Positions 55,057 through 62,365 of a DNA stretch of 64,000 bases are shown here, piece after piece; the stretch's first letter is position 1, and each line of letters opens with the position of its first letter. This DNA is from Helicobacteraceae bacterium. GTDB taxonomy: Bacteria > Campylobacterota > Campylobacteria > Campylobacterales > Sulfurimonadaceae. The stretch lies in assembly GCA_947498025.1 (NCBI GenBank), contig CANMJR010000012.1, positions 1-64,000 on the forward strand. Direction: 5' to 3'. The notes under the pieces were generated by a model, which saw only the letters and a list, made by a program, of their open reading frames with translations, had not been told where the DNA came from and made no database searches. The position numbers and the translations under genes were made by a program.

Positions 55057-56139
55057 TTATAGAAATATTAGTTTTTCTCTTACATCTTCGTAAGTTTTTG
55101 CATCAAGCTCAATCGTGAGCTTGGCATGTGGAATTTCTGTTGTGATTATAATCGGAGTTAAATCGTAATTTCCACATACCAAGCTATTTCTGAATTTTAG
55201 TTCTTTATTAAAGCTAGGGGGATTAAAAATAAGTTCATTGATGCTTTTGTATTCAAATCCACATGTCAAGTTAAAGTGCGCAAGAGTTACAAATTTTATC
55301 TCTTCGCGAGAGAAATAATGTATATTTTTATCTTCAAATTCTATGATGCCTTGAGCTTTTTTTCGCTGTAGTGTAGAGTAGGAAAGGGCATGTGCCGGGA
55401 TGAGTTGATTTTTGTTGTCTGTTACTCTGAAGCTGAGTTGACGATAGTTTAAAAATTTCTCTTTTATGATTTTGTACTCAATATTTTCATCTTCAAGTTG
55501 CATCCGTTTTTTGTACATCTCTAATCGCTCTTCAATGGAAGAGGGGAGTGTCGTTTTTGAAAGTGGAGAAAACATCTCATCCATTAAACGATGTTGCTGC
55601 TCTCTTTGCATGGTGAGTCCATAAATACAGCCGCAATAATCCTGACGGTAGAGCTTCTCCTCTTTGGTAACTCTACTTTGAAGTTCTGTTCCGCCGCCGC
55701 TTCTGTAGTCAACGGCTATAAATTTTACATCATGCTTTTTCTCGAAAATATCGCCGCTCTTTTTGAGCTGCTCTTGTGATTTGAGTGGGCTAACAAGAAG
55801 GGTTGTCGTCATGGTTTTTTCGCCAAGTTCTAGCGCTTTTTTTGCACTTACTTCAAAGCGTTTATCAAAACAAACTTTGCATCTTGCACCCTTTTCCGGT
55901 TCATTTTCAAGCCCTTTTACAGCTTCCATCCAAGCTTCAAAATCATATTCGCCTTCAATCAAATCGATGCCGAGTTTTTTGCATGAGCGTTGTACATCAA
56001 GAAAACGGAGTTGATACTCTGAATAGGGGTGAATGTTGGGGTCATAAAAAAAACCTGTAAGTTTTTCTTGTGGAAAATCGGTTTGAAGTTTTTGCAAAAA
56101 GAAGTGTGAATCAACACTGCAGCAGATGTGGACTAAGAT
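55057..56139 (-). CDS. queH: Epoxyqueuosine reductase QueH with an apparent ATC start
   Basis: A 360-residue QueH (DUF208) enzyme, which reduces epoxyqueuosine in tRNA. Cysteine motifs: the N-terminal [12 protein letters not shown] (about residue 89) and DYCGCIYG (about residue 172). The first standard start codon in frame is TTG at 56097, but it lies after the essential Cys-Cys pair. The frame upstream reads (ATC)[14 protein letters not shown], the expected N-terminus of this family, and AGAAGGA stands six bases before that ATC at 56139. No ATG, GTG or TTG exists between the ATC and the TGA five codons upstream. Either ATC initiates, or ATG has mutated and the gene is impaired, or the base is a sequence error. 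About 150 residues follow the reductase domain. Confidence 0.8.
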   Translation of the reverse strand: MLVHICCSVDSHFFLQKLQTDFPQEKLTGFFYDPNIHPYSEYQLRFLDVQRSCKKLGIDLIEGEYDFEAWMEAVKGLENEPEKGARCKVCFDKRFEVSAKKALELGEKTMTTTLLVSPLKSQEQLKKSGDIFEKKHDVKFIAVDYRSGGGTELQSRVTKEEKLYRQDYCGCIYGLTMQREQQHRLMDEMFSPLSKTTLPSSIEERLEMYKKRMQLEDENIEYKIIKEKFLNYRQLSFRVTDNKNQLIPAHALSYSTLQRKKAQGIIEFEDKNIHYFSREEIKFVTLAHFNLTCGFEYKSINELIFNPPSFNKELKFRNSLVCGNYDLTPIIITTEIPHAKLTIELDAKTYEDVREKLIFL

Positions 56140-56163
56140 GTGAAATCCTTCTTTTCAAAAAAA

Positions 56164-56279
56164 GTGTGTAAAATACTTTCTAATTCTCAAAAAACAAAGT
56201 TTTTTGTAGCTTTAGGGGGTTGTAGGGACATCTGCAGCAGCCACTAAAACGGACGCGTTCGTTTTAGTGTGTGACATCA
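56164..56279 (+). repeat. Dispersed hairpin repeat, copy 7
   Basis: The copy has CAAAAAACAAAGTTTTTTG (outer pair changed on both sides relative to copies 3-5), the core GTAGCTTTAGGGGGTTGTAG, a damaged second stem (GGGACATCTGCAGCAG), the terminal stem ACTAAAACG/CGTTTTAGT, and GTGTGTGACATCAA. It fills the gap between queH and the cyclophilin gene and ends one base before the cyclophilin stop codon. Confidence 0.8.
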
Positions 56280-56280
56280 A

Positions 56281-56784
56281 TTATTTACTCTCTAAAATCT
56301 CAATAGTTGTGATTTCATCTTGATTCTTAATGCTGTCTAAAACTTTAAAGCTCTCGGCGTCATCCTCTTCAATTGCTCCAAAAACAGTGTGAACACCGTC
56401 CAAATGCGGAGTACTTGCAAAACAGATGAAAAACTGGCTTCCGCCTGTATTTGGTCCTGCATGTGCCATAGAGAGAGAACCGCGTCTGTGACGAGATTTG
56501 TTGAGTGCAGTTTCACATGGAATAGACCAGCCCGGTCCGCCGGTTCCTGTGCCATGCGGACAACCGCCTTGCGCCATAAAACCTGGGATTACACGGTGAA
56601 AACTAAGATCATTATAAAAGCCCGTATTTGCTAAATGTGCAAAGTTTGCAACTGTATTTGGAGTCTCTTCATTAAAAAGTTTAATGTAAATCACACCTTT
56701 TGGAGTCGTTACTTTTGCCCACTGAAGCTTTGCTAACTCCTCTTTGCTTAAATCATAAATTTTTAACTCTTTTTTACCAAACAT
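56281..56784 (-). CDS. Cyclophilin-type peptidyl-prolyl cis-trans isomerase
   Basis: A 167-residue cytoplasmic cyclophilin without a signal peptide. Conserved core segments are FHRVIPGFMAQGGCP, GTGTGGPGWSIPCE, LSMAHAGPNTGGSQFFICF and HLDGVHTVFG, containing the catalytic arginine and the binding-pocket residues. It assists folding around proline bonds. AAAGGAAT precedes the ATG. A hairpin repeat lies immediately downstream. Confidence 0.92.
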   Translation of the reverse strand: MFGKKELKIYDLSKEELAKLQWAKVTTPKGVIYIKLFNEETPNTVANFAHLANTGFYNDLSFHRVIPGFMAQGGCPHGTGTGGPGWSIPCETALNKSRHRRGSLSMAHAGPNTGGSQFFICFASTPHLDGVHTVFGAIEEDDAESFKVLDSIKNQDEITTIEILESK

Positions 56785-56895
56785 CGTATTCCTTTTGTGA
56801 ATAATTTGCGAAATTATAGTTAAATTTTTTAAATAGAGTAAAATAAAAGAGATATAATCTTTTTTATCTATTTTTTTTAAAGGTTTTAATGCAAC

Positions 56896-58143
56896 ATGTT
56901 AAGCTTTGCTCATAAAATATACCGATATTTTTTACTTAAAATAAACTCTATCACTATAAATCAAGCAAATATTTTTACTACTTTGACAATATTCTTGTTC
57001 ACTATTATATTCGCATATCTTCTTATTAAAGAGAACTATTATGATTACGAAAGAGCTTTGTTAAAAGAGCAACAAACCACTGTTTTACGAGAGATAACGC
57101 AAGAAGAAAAGCATGCAGAGAATCAAAAAAAATTAAAAACTCTTCTAATTAAAAATACAATTGCCATAGCAACTTTAGCTTTTATTCTTTTTGCAATCGT
57201 GCTTGGGCTTTATAAAATTCTCAACACTTTACTCAAAAGAGATATTGAGGCATTCCTAGATTTTTTTAGTGAAACTGCACATCATGAGAGAGTATTAAAT
57301 TCACAAGCCATCTTTTTTAAAGAGTTTAAGGTGATGGCGGGTTTTGCAAATAACATGGTAAGTACAATAAGTGAGCAGAAATCTACACTTAAAGAGTTGA
57401 ATTTGGGGCTTGAAGACAAGGTTCGACTCAAAACTGCGGCTCTGCAAACCATAAATGAGAATTTAGTACAAGAGAAAAAACTAAGAGATGAAATGATGCT
57501 CTCCCAAAAAGAGTTTTTAAGATATACGGTGCATGAAACAAATACCCCTCTGAGTGTTATTTTAACAAGTATTGAGCTATTTGTAATGAAAAACGGCAAA
57601 GATAGGCAGCTCTCAAAAATAGAAGCAGCGGTTAAAAATATTTTTAATATTTATGACGATTTGAGCTATTTAGTTAAAAAAGACCAAGTTGATTACCCTA
57701 AAGCAGCGATTGAAATAGACGTATTTTTGAACAGTCGAATCGATTTTTTTAGGGAAGTTGCAGAGATGTCGAAGGTAAGTTTTAGTTACATTCTAGACGC
57801 TAAGAGTGTCTTTGTCTATTTTAATGAAACAAAGCTCCAAAGGGTGATAGATAATACAATTACAAATGCCATAAAATATACTCTAGCCCTAGAGATAATA
57901 TTTGTAACTTTGAGTGTGAGCGGAACTTTTGTAGATATTTCTGTGGGAAGTAAATCAAAACAGATAAAAGATGCAGATAAAATATTTGAAGCCTTTTACA
58001 GAGAAGAGAACAAGGAAAATGGCTTTGGACTTGGGCTAAGACTTGTGAAGAGTATTTGCGATGAGGATGGTGTTTTGATTTCGCTCAGCTCAAGTGATGA
58101 GAGAAATACATTTACATATAGATTTAAGATGATGGGTGAATAA
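56896..58143 (+). CDS. Membrane sensor histidine kinase
   Basis: A 415-residue kinase with TM segments at about 25-45 and 86-108 and a short periplasmic loop between them. A coiled-coil linker follows. The phospho-acceptor is His213 in LRYTVHETNTPLSVIL, the divergent H-box of Campylobacterota kinases. The ATPase domain contains VIDNTITNAIKYT and GFGLGLRLVKSIC. The stop overlaps the regulator ATG by one base. A run of T and A precedes the gene; AAAGG lies 12 bases before the ATG, which is longer than usual. Confidence 0.88.
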   Translation: MLSFAHKIYRYFLLKINSITINQANIFTTLTIFLFTIIFAYLLIKENYYDYERALLKEQQTTVLREITQEEKHAENQKKLKTLLIKNTIAIATLAFILFAIVLGLYKILNTLLKRDIEAFLDFFSETAHHERVLNSQAIFFKEFKVMAGFANNMVSTISEQKSTLKELNLGLEDKVRLKTAALQTINENLVQEKKLRDEMMLSQKEFLRYTVHETNTPLSVILTSIELFVMKNGKDRQLSKIEAAVKNIFNIYDDLSYLVKKDQVDYPKAAIEIDVFLNSRIDFFREVAEMSKVSFSYILDAKSVFVYFNETKLQRVIDNTITNAIKYTLALEIIFVTLSVSGTFVDISVGSKSKQIKDADKIFEAFYREENKENGFGLGLRLVKSICDEDGVLISLSSSDERNTFTYRFKMMGE

Positions 58144-58799
58144 TGAAGATACTGCTGCTTGAAGATGAGGTAATGCTAAATGAGTCTATTGCGGAATATT
58201 TGGAGGAAAACGGGCATAAAATAGACTCTTTTTTTGATGGAATGGAAGCATACAATGCCATGCGAGACTCCTCTTATGATTTGTTTATTCTTGATATAAA
58301 TGTTCCAAATATGGATGGACTGACACTTTTAGAAAAGATACATGCATTAAAAATACACACTCCCACTATTTATATAAGTGCTTTGGTGGACATAGAAGAT
58401 ATTTCACGCGCGTACAATCTTGGCTGTTACGACTATCTGAAAAAACCGTTTCATCTCAAAGAGCTCTCTCTGCGGCTGGACAGAATTATTCTCTCTCATG
58501 AGGTGCCGCGAGTGCATCTAAGACTCTCAAAAAATTACAGTTATGACCAAGAACACAGCACGCTTTTTTTTAACTCTCTGCCTCAAACGCTCACAAAAAG
58601 ACAGTCGCAAATAATGGACTTGTTAGCCAGAAACAGAAGCAGAGTCGTTGATTTTGAACAGTTTAGAATTTATGTTTGGGATGAGCAAATTGTTGACAAT
58701 GCTACAATTCGTGCAGAAATTAACAGACTCAAAAAGTTTTTGCAAGAGGATATTATCCAAAATATCCGAGGAATGGGGTATATGATAGAGAAGCCTTAA
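58143..58799 (+). CDS. OmpR-family response regulator
   Basis: A 218-residue regulator: receiver domain (KILLLEDEVMLNESIAEYL, phospho-acceptor in LFILDINVPNMDG, YDYLKKPFH) and a C-terminal winged helix (LTKRQSQIMDLLARN, ending NIRGMGYMIEKP). It is the partner of the preceding kinase, with coupled translation (TAATG). The regulon is unknown. A 205-base AT-rich gap with no feature I recognise follows. Confidence 0.9.
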   Translation: MKILLLEDEVMLNESIAEYLEENGHKIDSFFDGMEAYNAMRDSSYDLFILDINVPNMDGLTLLEKIHALKIHTPTIYISALVDIEDISRAYNLGCYDYLKKPFHLKELSLRLDRIILSHEVPRVHLRLSKNYSYDQEHSTLFFNSLPQTLTKRQSQIMDLLARNRSRVVDFEQFRIYVWDEQIVDNATIRAEINRLKKFLQEDIIQNIRGMGYMIEKP

Positions 58800-59004
58800 T
58801 GGTTTTTTAATACTTGAGGGCAAAAATTTTATCACTCAATTCTGTATATATAACAGTAATAAATAATAAATAGTAAAATAATATAAATTTAGTTATTTTT
58901 AGGTAGTATGCACAGGAGTGACTATATTTTTATATAAAAGAAGCATTATAAAATTTTTCTTTTTACAGAAATATAATCATTAAAAAATAAAAGGAGACAA
59001 AACT

Positions 59005-59730
59005 ATGAAAAAATGGATACTCATTTCACTCCTCACTCTATCACTCTTTGGAGATGATTTTAAAGAGGGAGTTTGTGAATACAACAAAGGCAATAAAACC
59101 AAAGCAGTGGAATTTTTGAAAAAAGCTTGTGATAGTGGAGTTGCCGAGAGTTGTAATAATCTTGGAAATATCTATGATAATGGAGCGGGTGTTAAACAAG
59201 ATAAATTTAAAGCAGTAAAACTCTACAAAATAGCTTGTGATGGTGGAATAACTAATGGTTGTTCCAATCTTGGACTTATGTACTTCAATGGAGAGGGTGT
59301 CAAACAAGATAAAGTTAAAGCAGCAGAACTCTTGAAAAAAGCTTGTGATTGTGGAAGTGTTAGGAGTTGTGAAAATGTTGGATTGATGTATGCCAATGGA
59401 GAGGGTGTCAAACAAGATAAAGTTAAAGCAGCAGAACTCTTAGAAAAAGCTTGTGATGGTGGAAATGCTAATAGTTGTTCTAATATTGGGCTCATGTATT
59501 TCAATGGAGAGGGTGTCAAACAAGATAAGAGTAAAGCAGCAGAACTCTTAAAAATAGCTTGTGATTGTGGAAATACCGGGGGTTGTTTTAACCTTGGAGT
59601 GATGTACGGCAATGGAGAAGGTGTCAAACAAGATAAAAAAATAGCCAAATATTTTTTTGGTGAAGCTTGTTATGGTGGAAGTATTGGGAGTTGTAAAAAT
59701 TATAAAATCCTAAGTGAACAAGGATTTTAA
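59005..59730 (+). CDS. Secreted cysteine-rich Sel1-repeat protein (Hcp type)
   Basis: A 241-residue protein with a signal peptide (MKKWILISLLTLSLFG) followed by six Sel1-like repeats of 36 residues. Each has the form ..LLKKACDxGxxxSCxNLGxMYxNGEGVKQDKxKA. Two cysteines per repeat, spaced to bridge paired helices, match the Helicobacter cysteine-rich proteins (HcpA family). The repeats are also near-identical at DNA level with a 108-base period, so copy number may vary. Location is probably periplasmic or secreted; the partner is unknown. AAAGGAGA precedes the ATG. Confidence 0.85.
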   Translation: MKKWILISLLTLSLFGDDFKEGVCEYNKGNKTKAVEFLKKACDSGVAESCNNLGNIYDNGAGVKQDKFKAVKLYKIACDGGITNGCSNLGLMYFNGEGVKQDKVKAAELLKKACDCGSVRSCENVGLMYANGEGVKQDKVKAAELLEKACDGGNANSCSNIGLMYFNGEGVKQDKSKAAELLKIACDCGNTGGCFNLGVMYGNGEGVKQDKKIAKYFFGEACYGGSIGSCKNYKILSEQGF

Positions 59731-59773
59731 AGTTTATTGTATTGTAATTTAACAATCCTTATTTAGATAATGT

Positions 59774-60169
59774 TTGATAATCATACTCAAATACCAAAAA
59801 TCAATCATCGCTTCGGCCGGAGGCGGTGCAATAAACTATGAAATCGATTTAACTTCTTTGGTTGTAGATAAGCAACTGTTAGATCATATAAATAGCAGCT
59901 ACAAATATACTGACGTCTTACAGGTGTTTGGAGACTCCATGGAGCCTGATATCAAAGACGGAAGTTTAGTGTTTGTGGATAAAAGTCAGGTGGACATAAA
60001 TAGACCAGGTGTTTATCTACTTCATACTCCAGACGGTTTACATATAAAGAGAATAAAAGCTCAAGGTACGCATCATTACATGTCAAGTATTAACGAGCAG
60101 TACTGTGATGTGAAGTTGGATGAATTCCAAGTGATAGGAGAGGTAAAAGGGTTGTTTCAAAAGTTTTAG
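59774..60169 (+). pseudogene. 5'-truncated S24 phage-type repressor
   Basis: This 131-codon frame matches residues about 87-200 of the repressor at 61712, starting at LKYQKSIIASAGGGAINYE. It keeps the autocleavage region ASAGGG, the catalytic serine in FGDSMEPDI, and the catalytic lysine in GLHIKRI. The helix-turn-helix N-terminus is missing, and the only start is an internal TTG without a good ribosome binding site. Unlike the other copy, its C-terminus is intact (FQVIGEVKGLFQKF). It looks like the remaining right end of an earlier integrated element. Confidence 0.8.
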
Positions 60170-60171
60170 TT

Positions 60172-60242
60172 TTGCTTATGAAATGTGAGTGAAATCGTGT
60201 AAAAACAGCTTATTTCTTTGCGTACTAACATTTCATAAGCAA
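60172..60242. repeat. 15-bp perfect inverted repeat at element end A
   Basis: TTGCTTATGAAATGT at 60172-60186 and ACATTTCATAAGCAA at 60228-60242 are perfect inverted copies. They flank 41 bases just after the repressor fragment. The element end B at 63408-63478 has the right arm intact and the left arm decayed. They could be recombinase or excisionase sites; this is inference. Confidence 0.65.
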
Positions 60243-60271
60243 ATAATTAACATTTTAAAAGCGTTTGTACA
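60222..60271 (+). repeat. 50-bp element-end repeat, copy A
   Basis: GTACTAACATTTCATAAGCA and the following 30 bases, ending GCGTTTGTACA, are identical to 63457-63506 except for one base. Directly after it stand three GGGCACA direct repeats at 60275, 60285 and 60296, spaced 10-11 bases apart, resembling integrase arm sites. The 370-base stretch 60170-60539 holds these repeats, an att-like tRNA fragment, and the region upstream of the MNT gene; no other gene is seen. Confidence 0.8.
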
Positions 60272-60354
60272 CTTGGGCACAAATGGGCACAATGTGGGCA
60301 CAGTAAGAGGGATTTATGGTTAAAACACCCGTATTTAAGGGGTTTTAATTGTTG

Positions 60355-60372
60355 TGGCTCCGAATACTGGAT
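60355..60372 (-). repeat. att-like copy of the tRNA-Asn 3' end (left)
   Basis: TGGCTCCGAATACTGGAT on the plus strand is the exact complement of the last 18 bases of the tRNA-Asn gene at 63693. It lies 3.3 kb away in the same orientation. This is what integration into a tRNA 3' end leaves at the far end of an element. Confidence 0.8.
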
Positions 60373-60539
60373 GCCTTAAATTAATCTTAAATAGCCTATA
60401 ATAGCCACTTTGAAAACTCTAATCTATCAAAGAAAGACATTCAAAGACATGCATTTAGCTACTCGGTAGCTAAAGTGAAATTTATAGGCAGTTTTCACAA
60501 TAACATAAAAAATGATATGAATATGATAAAATACATCCT

Positions 60540-60839
60540 ATGAACACACAATACGAAATAATAAATTTTTTACAAAATAATCGTAAGCTTTTACTAGAAA
60601 AATATCATGTCACTAAGATAGGTCTCTTTGGTTCATTCGCACGAAATGAACAAAAAGAAAATAGTGATGTTGATTTATTGATAGAGCTTGAAGATGGTAC
60701 ACAAAATATTTATGATTTAAAAGATTCTCTGAAACAATTTCTCTCTTCTTCTTTCAATCGTAGCGTTGATATAGCTCGTGAAAAATATTTAAAACCTTAT
60801 GCAAAAGAACAAATTTTAAAAGATACTTTGTATGTATGA
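60540..60839 (+). CDS. MNT-type nucleotidyltransferase antitoxin
   Basis: A 99-residue minimal nucleotidyltransferase. The motif is GLFGSFARNEQKENSDVDLL (about residues 28-47), with the GS and DxD residues of the fold. In MNT/HEPN pairs this protein adds AMP to the HEPN toxin and inactivates it (known for the family). It overlaps the HEPN gene by eight bases. ATG at 60540 has no strong ribosome binding site. Confidence 0.85.
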   Translation: MNTQYEIINFLQNNRKLLLEKYHVTKIGLFGSFARNEQKENSDVDLLIELEDGTQNIYDLKDSLKQFLSSSFNRSVDIAREKYLKPYAKEQILKDTLYV

Positions 60840-61167
60840 CAATATAACTTTTAATCTTCAAGCTTTGATTGAGTCTATTGAAAAGATAGAACTTTATTCA
60901 AAAGATTTTGATGATGCAGATAAATTTTATCATGACCAAAAAAGTTTTGATGCCTCGATGATGCAATTTGTAGTAATCGGCGAAATCATCTCTCGACTAG
61001 ATGAAAAATTTAAAACCTCTCATAGTGAAATTCCTTGGCAAAAAATCAAAGACTTTAGAAATATTATCGCACATGATTATTTTGGTATTGATGCAGATGA
61101 GATTTGGGATATTATTAACAATAAGCTTTTGCCATTAAAAAATGATATTAATGGGTTATTAGATTAG
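60832..61167 (+). CDS. HEPN-domain toxin
   Basis: A 111-residue helical protein of the HEPN (DUF86) family. The ribonuclease motif RxxxxH is present as FRNIIAHDYFG (about residues 82-92), and a Tyr follows the His, which is the usual AMPylation site in MNT/HEPN systems. It forms a type VII-like toxin-antitoxin pair with the preceding gene. Stop at 61167 is followed by the methylase remnant. Confidence 0.85.
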   Translation: MYDNITFNLQALIESIEKIELYSKDFDDADKFYHDQKSFDASMMQFVVIGEIISRLDEKFKTSHSEIPWQKIKDFRNIIAHDYFGIDADEIWDIINNKLLPLKNDINGLLD

Positions 61168-61180
61168 CTTTATCATTTAA

Positions 61181-61699
61181 AAGATTGGTTATGATATACG
61201 ACACAAAAAATTAAAGCCAAAAAACAAGATTGAAGCAGCTGCTTTTTATCTCTACCAGCTGACGCAAAGTTTTGGTTCTAAGGGCGATAATTTTGCTATG
61301 AGTGCAAAGTCCGGACGCAGACCAAAAGACATATATAAGTCTTACAAAAAGTGGTCAACCAGACTAAAAGGCGTGACAATTGAAAACAAATCTTTTCAAG
61401 AACTCATACCACTCTACGATAAAAAAGAAGCATTTTTCTATGTTGACCCTCCCTATGTTTCAACTGAGAGTTACTATAAAAATACAGGTGGATTTGGAGT
61501 AGAAGAGCACAAACAGCTGGCAGCGCTTTTGTCTAATGTGAAAGGTAAGTTTTTACTCTCATACAATGATTGTGAGCTAGTTAGAGAGCTGTACAAGGAG
61601 TTTAATATAAGAGCTACAAAAGAGATTGAATATACTCTTGGTAAGAATGTGCATGGAAAAAATAAGAGTATGAGAGAGGTGATTATTACTAACTATTGA
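61181..61699 (+). pseudogene. 5'-truncated D12-class DNA adenine methylase
   Basis: The frame is open from 61181 and encodes the C-terminal part of a Dam-like adenine methyltransferase: AAAFYLYQLTQSFGSKGDNF, SGRRPKDI, FFYVDPPYVSTESYY with the catalytic DPPY motif, and LLSYNDCELVREL. The N-terminal S-adenosylmethionine motif (FxGxG) and about 90 residues are missing. The first ATG (61298) is internal. With no N-terminus it should be inactive. It ends 12 bases before the repressor start. Confidence 0.8.
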
Positions 61700-61711
61700 A
61701 TATAATTTTGG

Positions 61712-62314
61712 ATGATAAAAATTGATGAAATTATAGAAAAACTAAAAGACATCTTGTCCCAAGAACTTGGCAATAAAAAGATATTAGACAAGGATATTGC
61801 CAAAGCTCTTGAGATAGATTATGACAGATTTAGAAAACTAAAGAGCCGCGATGGTTCAGTTCCATACCCAGAGATAATGATATTTTTGGCAAAAAGAAAA
61901 ATATCTATAAACTGGTTCTTCTTCAATCAACTGCCAGAAACTCTTATCGAAGCCACATCAGATTACATCATACTCAAGTATCAAAAATCAATCATCGCTT
62001 CAGCTGGAGGCGGTGCGATAAACTATGAAATAGATTTAACCTCTTTGGTCGTAGATAAGCATCTGCTAGATTATATAAATAGCAGCTACAAATATACTGA
62101 AGTTTTGCAGGTGTTTGGTGAGAGTATGGAACCGAACATTAAAGATGGAAGCTTGGTGTTTGTGGATAGAAGTCAGGTAAATATATATAAAGAAGGCATC
62201 TATGTAGTTAATACTGTAGATGGGCTATTCGTCAAAGAGATTGAACTAAAAGATGATAAAATTACTCTTAAATCTACAAATAAAAGCTTTATAGATTATA
62301 GAAGTAAATACTGA
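61712..62314 (+). CDS. S24-family phage-type repressor with late frameshift
   Basis: A 200-residue repressor. A helix-turn-helix lies in residues about 25-55 (DKDIAKALEIDYDRFRKLKS). The S24 peptidase domain has a cleavage region ASAGGG near residue 100, catalytic Ser in FGESMEPNI, and catalytic Lys in GLFVKEI. The frame stops at TGA 62312, but the +1 frame continues from 62313 with DDVNIIGQVCGVFLKV and stops at 62363, matching the end of the truncated paralogue. So about 17 residues are lost by a one-base shift. This removes the last strands and may weaken the protein. The natural stop would lie two bases before the next gene. Confidence 0.85.
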   Translation: MIKIDEIIEKLKDILSQELGNKKILDKDIAKALEIDYDRFRKLKSRDGSVPYPEIMIFLAKRKISINWFFFNQLPETLIEATSDYIILKYQKSIIASAGGGAINYEIDLTSLVVDKHLLDYINSSYKYTEVLQVFGESMEPNIKDGSLVFVDRSQVNIYKEGIYVVNTVDGLFVKEIELKDDKITLKSTNKSFIDYRSKY

Positions 62315-62365
62315 TGATGTTAATATTATTGGGCAAGTTTGTGGGGTATTTTTAAAGGTTTAATA

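Noticed and set aside
58800-59004. Possible small gene or RNA in the gap before the Sel1 gene
   Set aside because: The region is AT-rich with no frame longer than a few codons having a start signal, and no stable stem was found by eye.
62339-62365. TTG start for the cyclase-like gene, nine codons upstream
   Set aside because: It lies within the frameshifted end of the repressor, and the ATG at 62366 has AAAGG at a proper distance.
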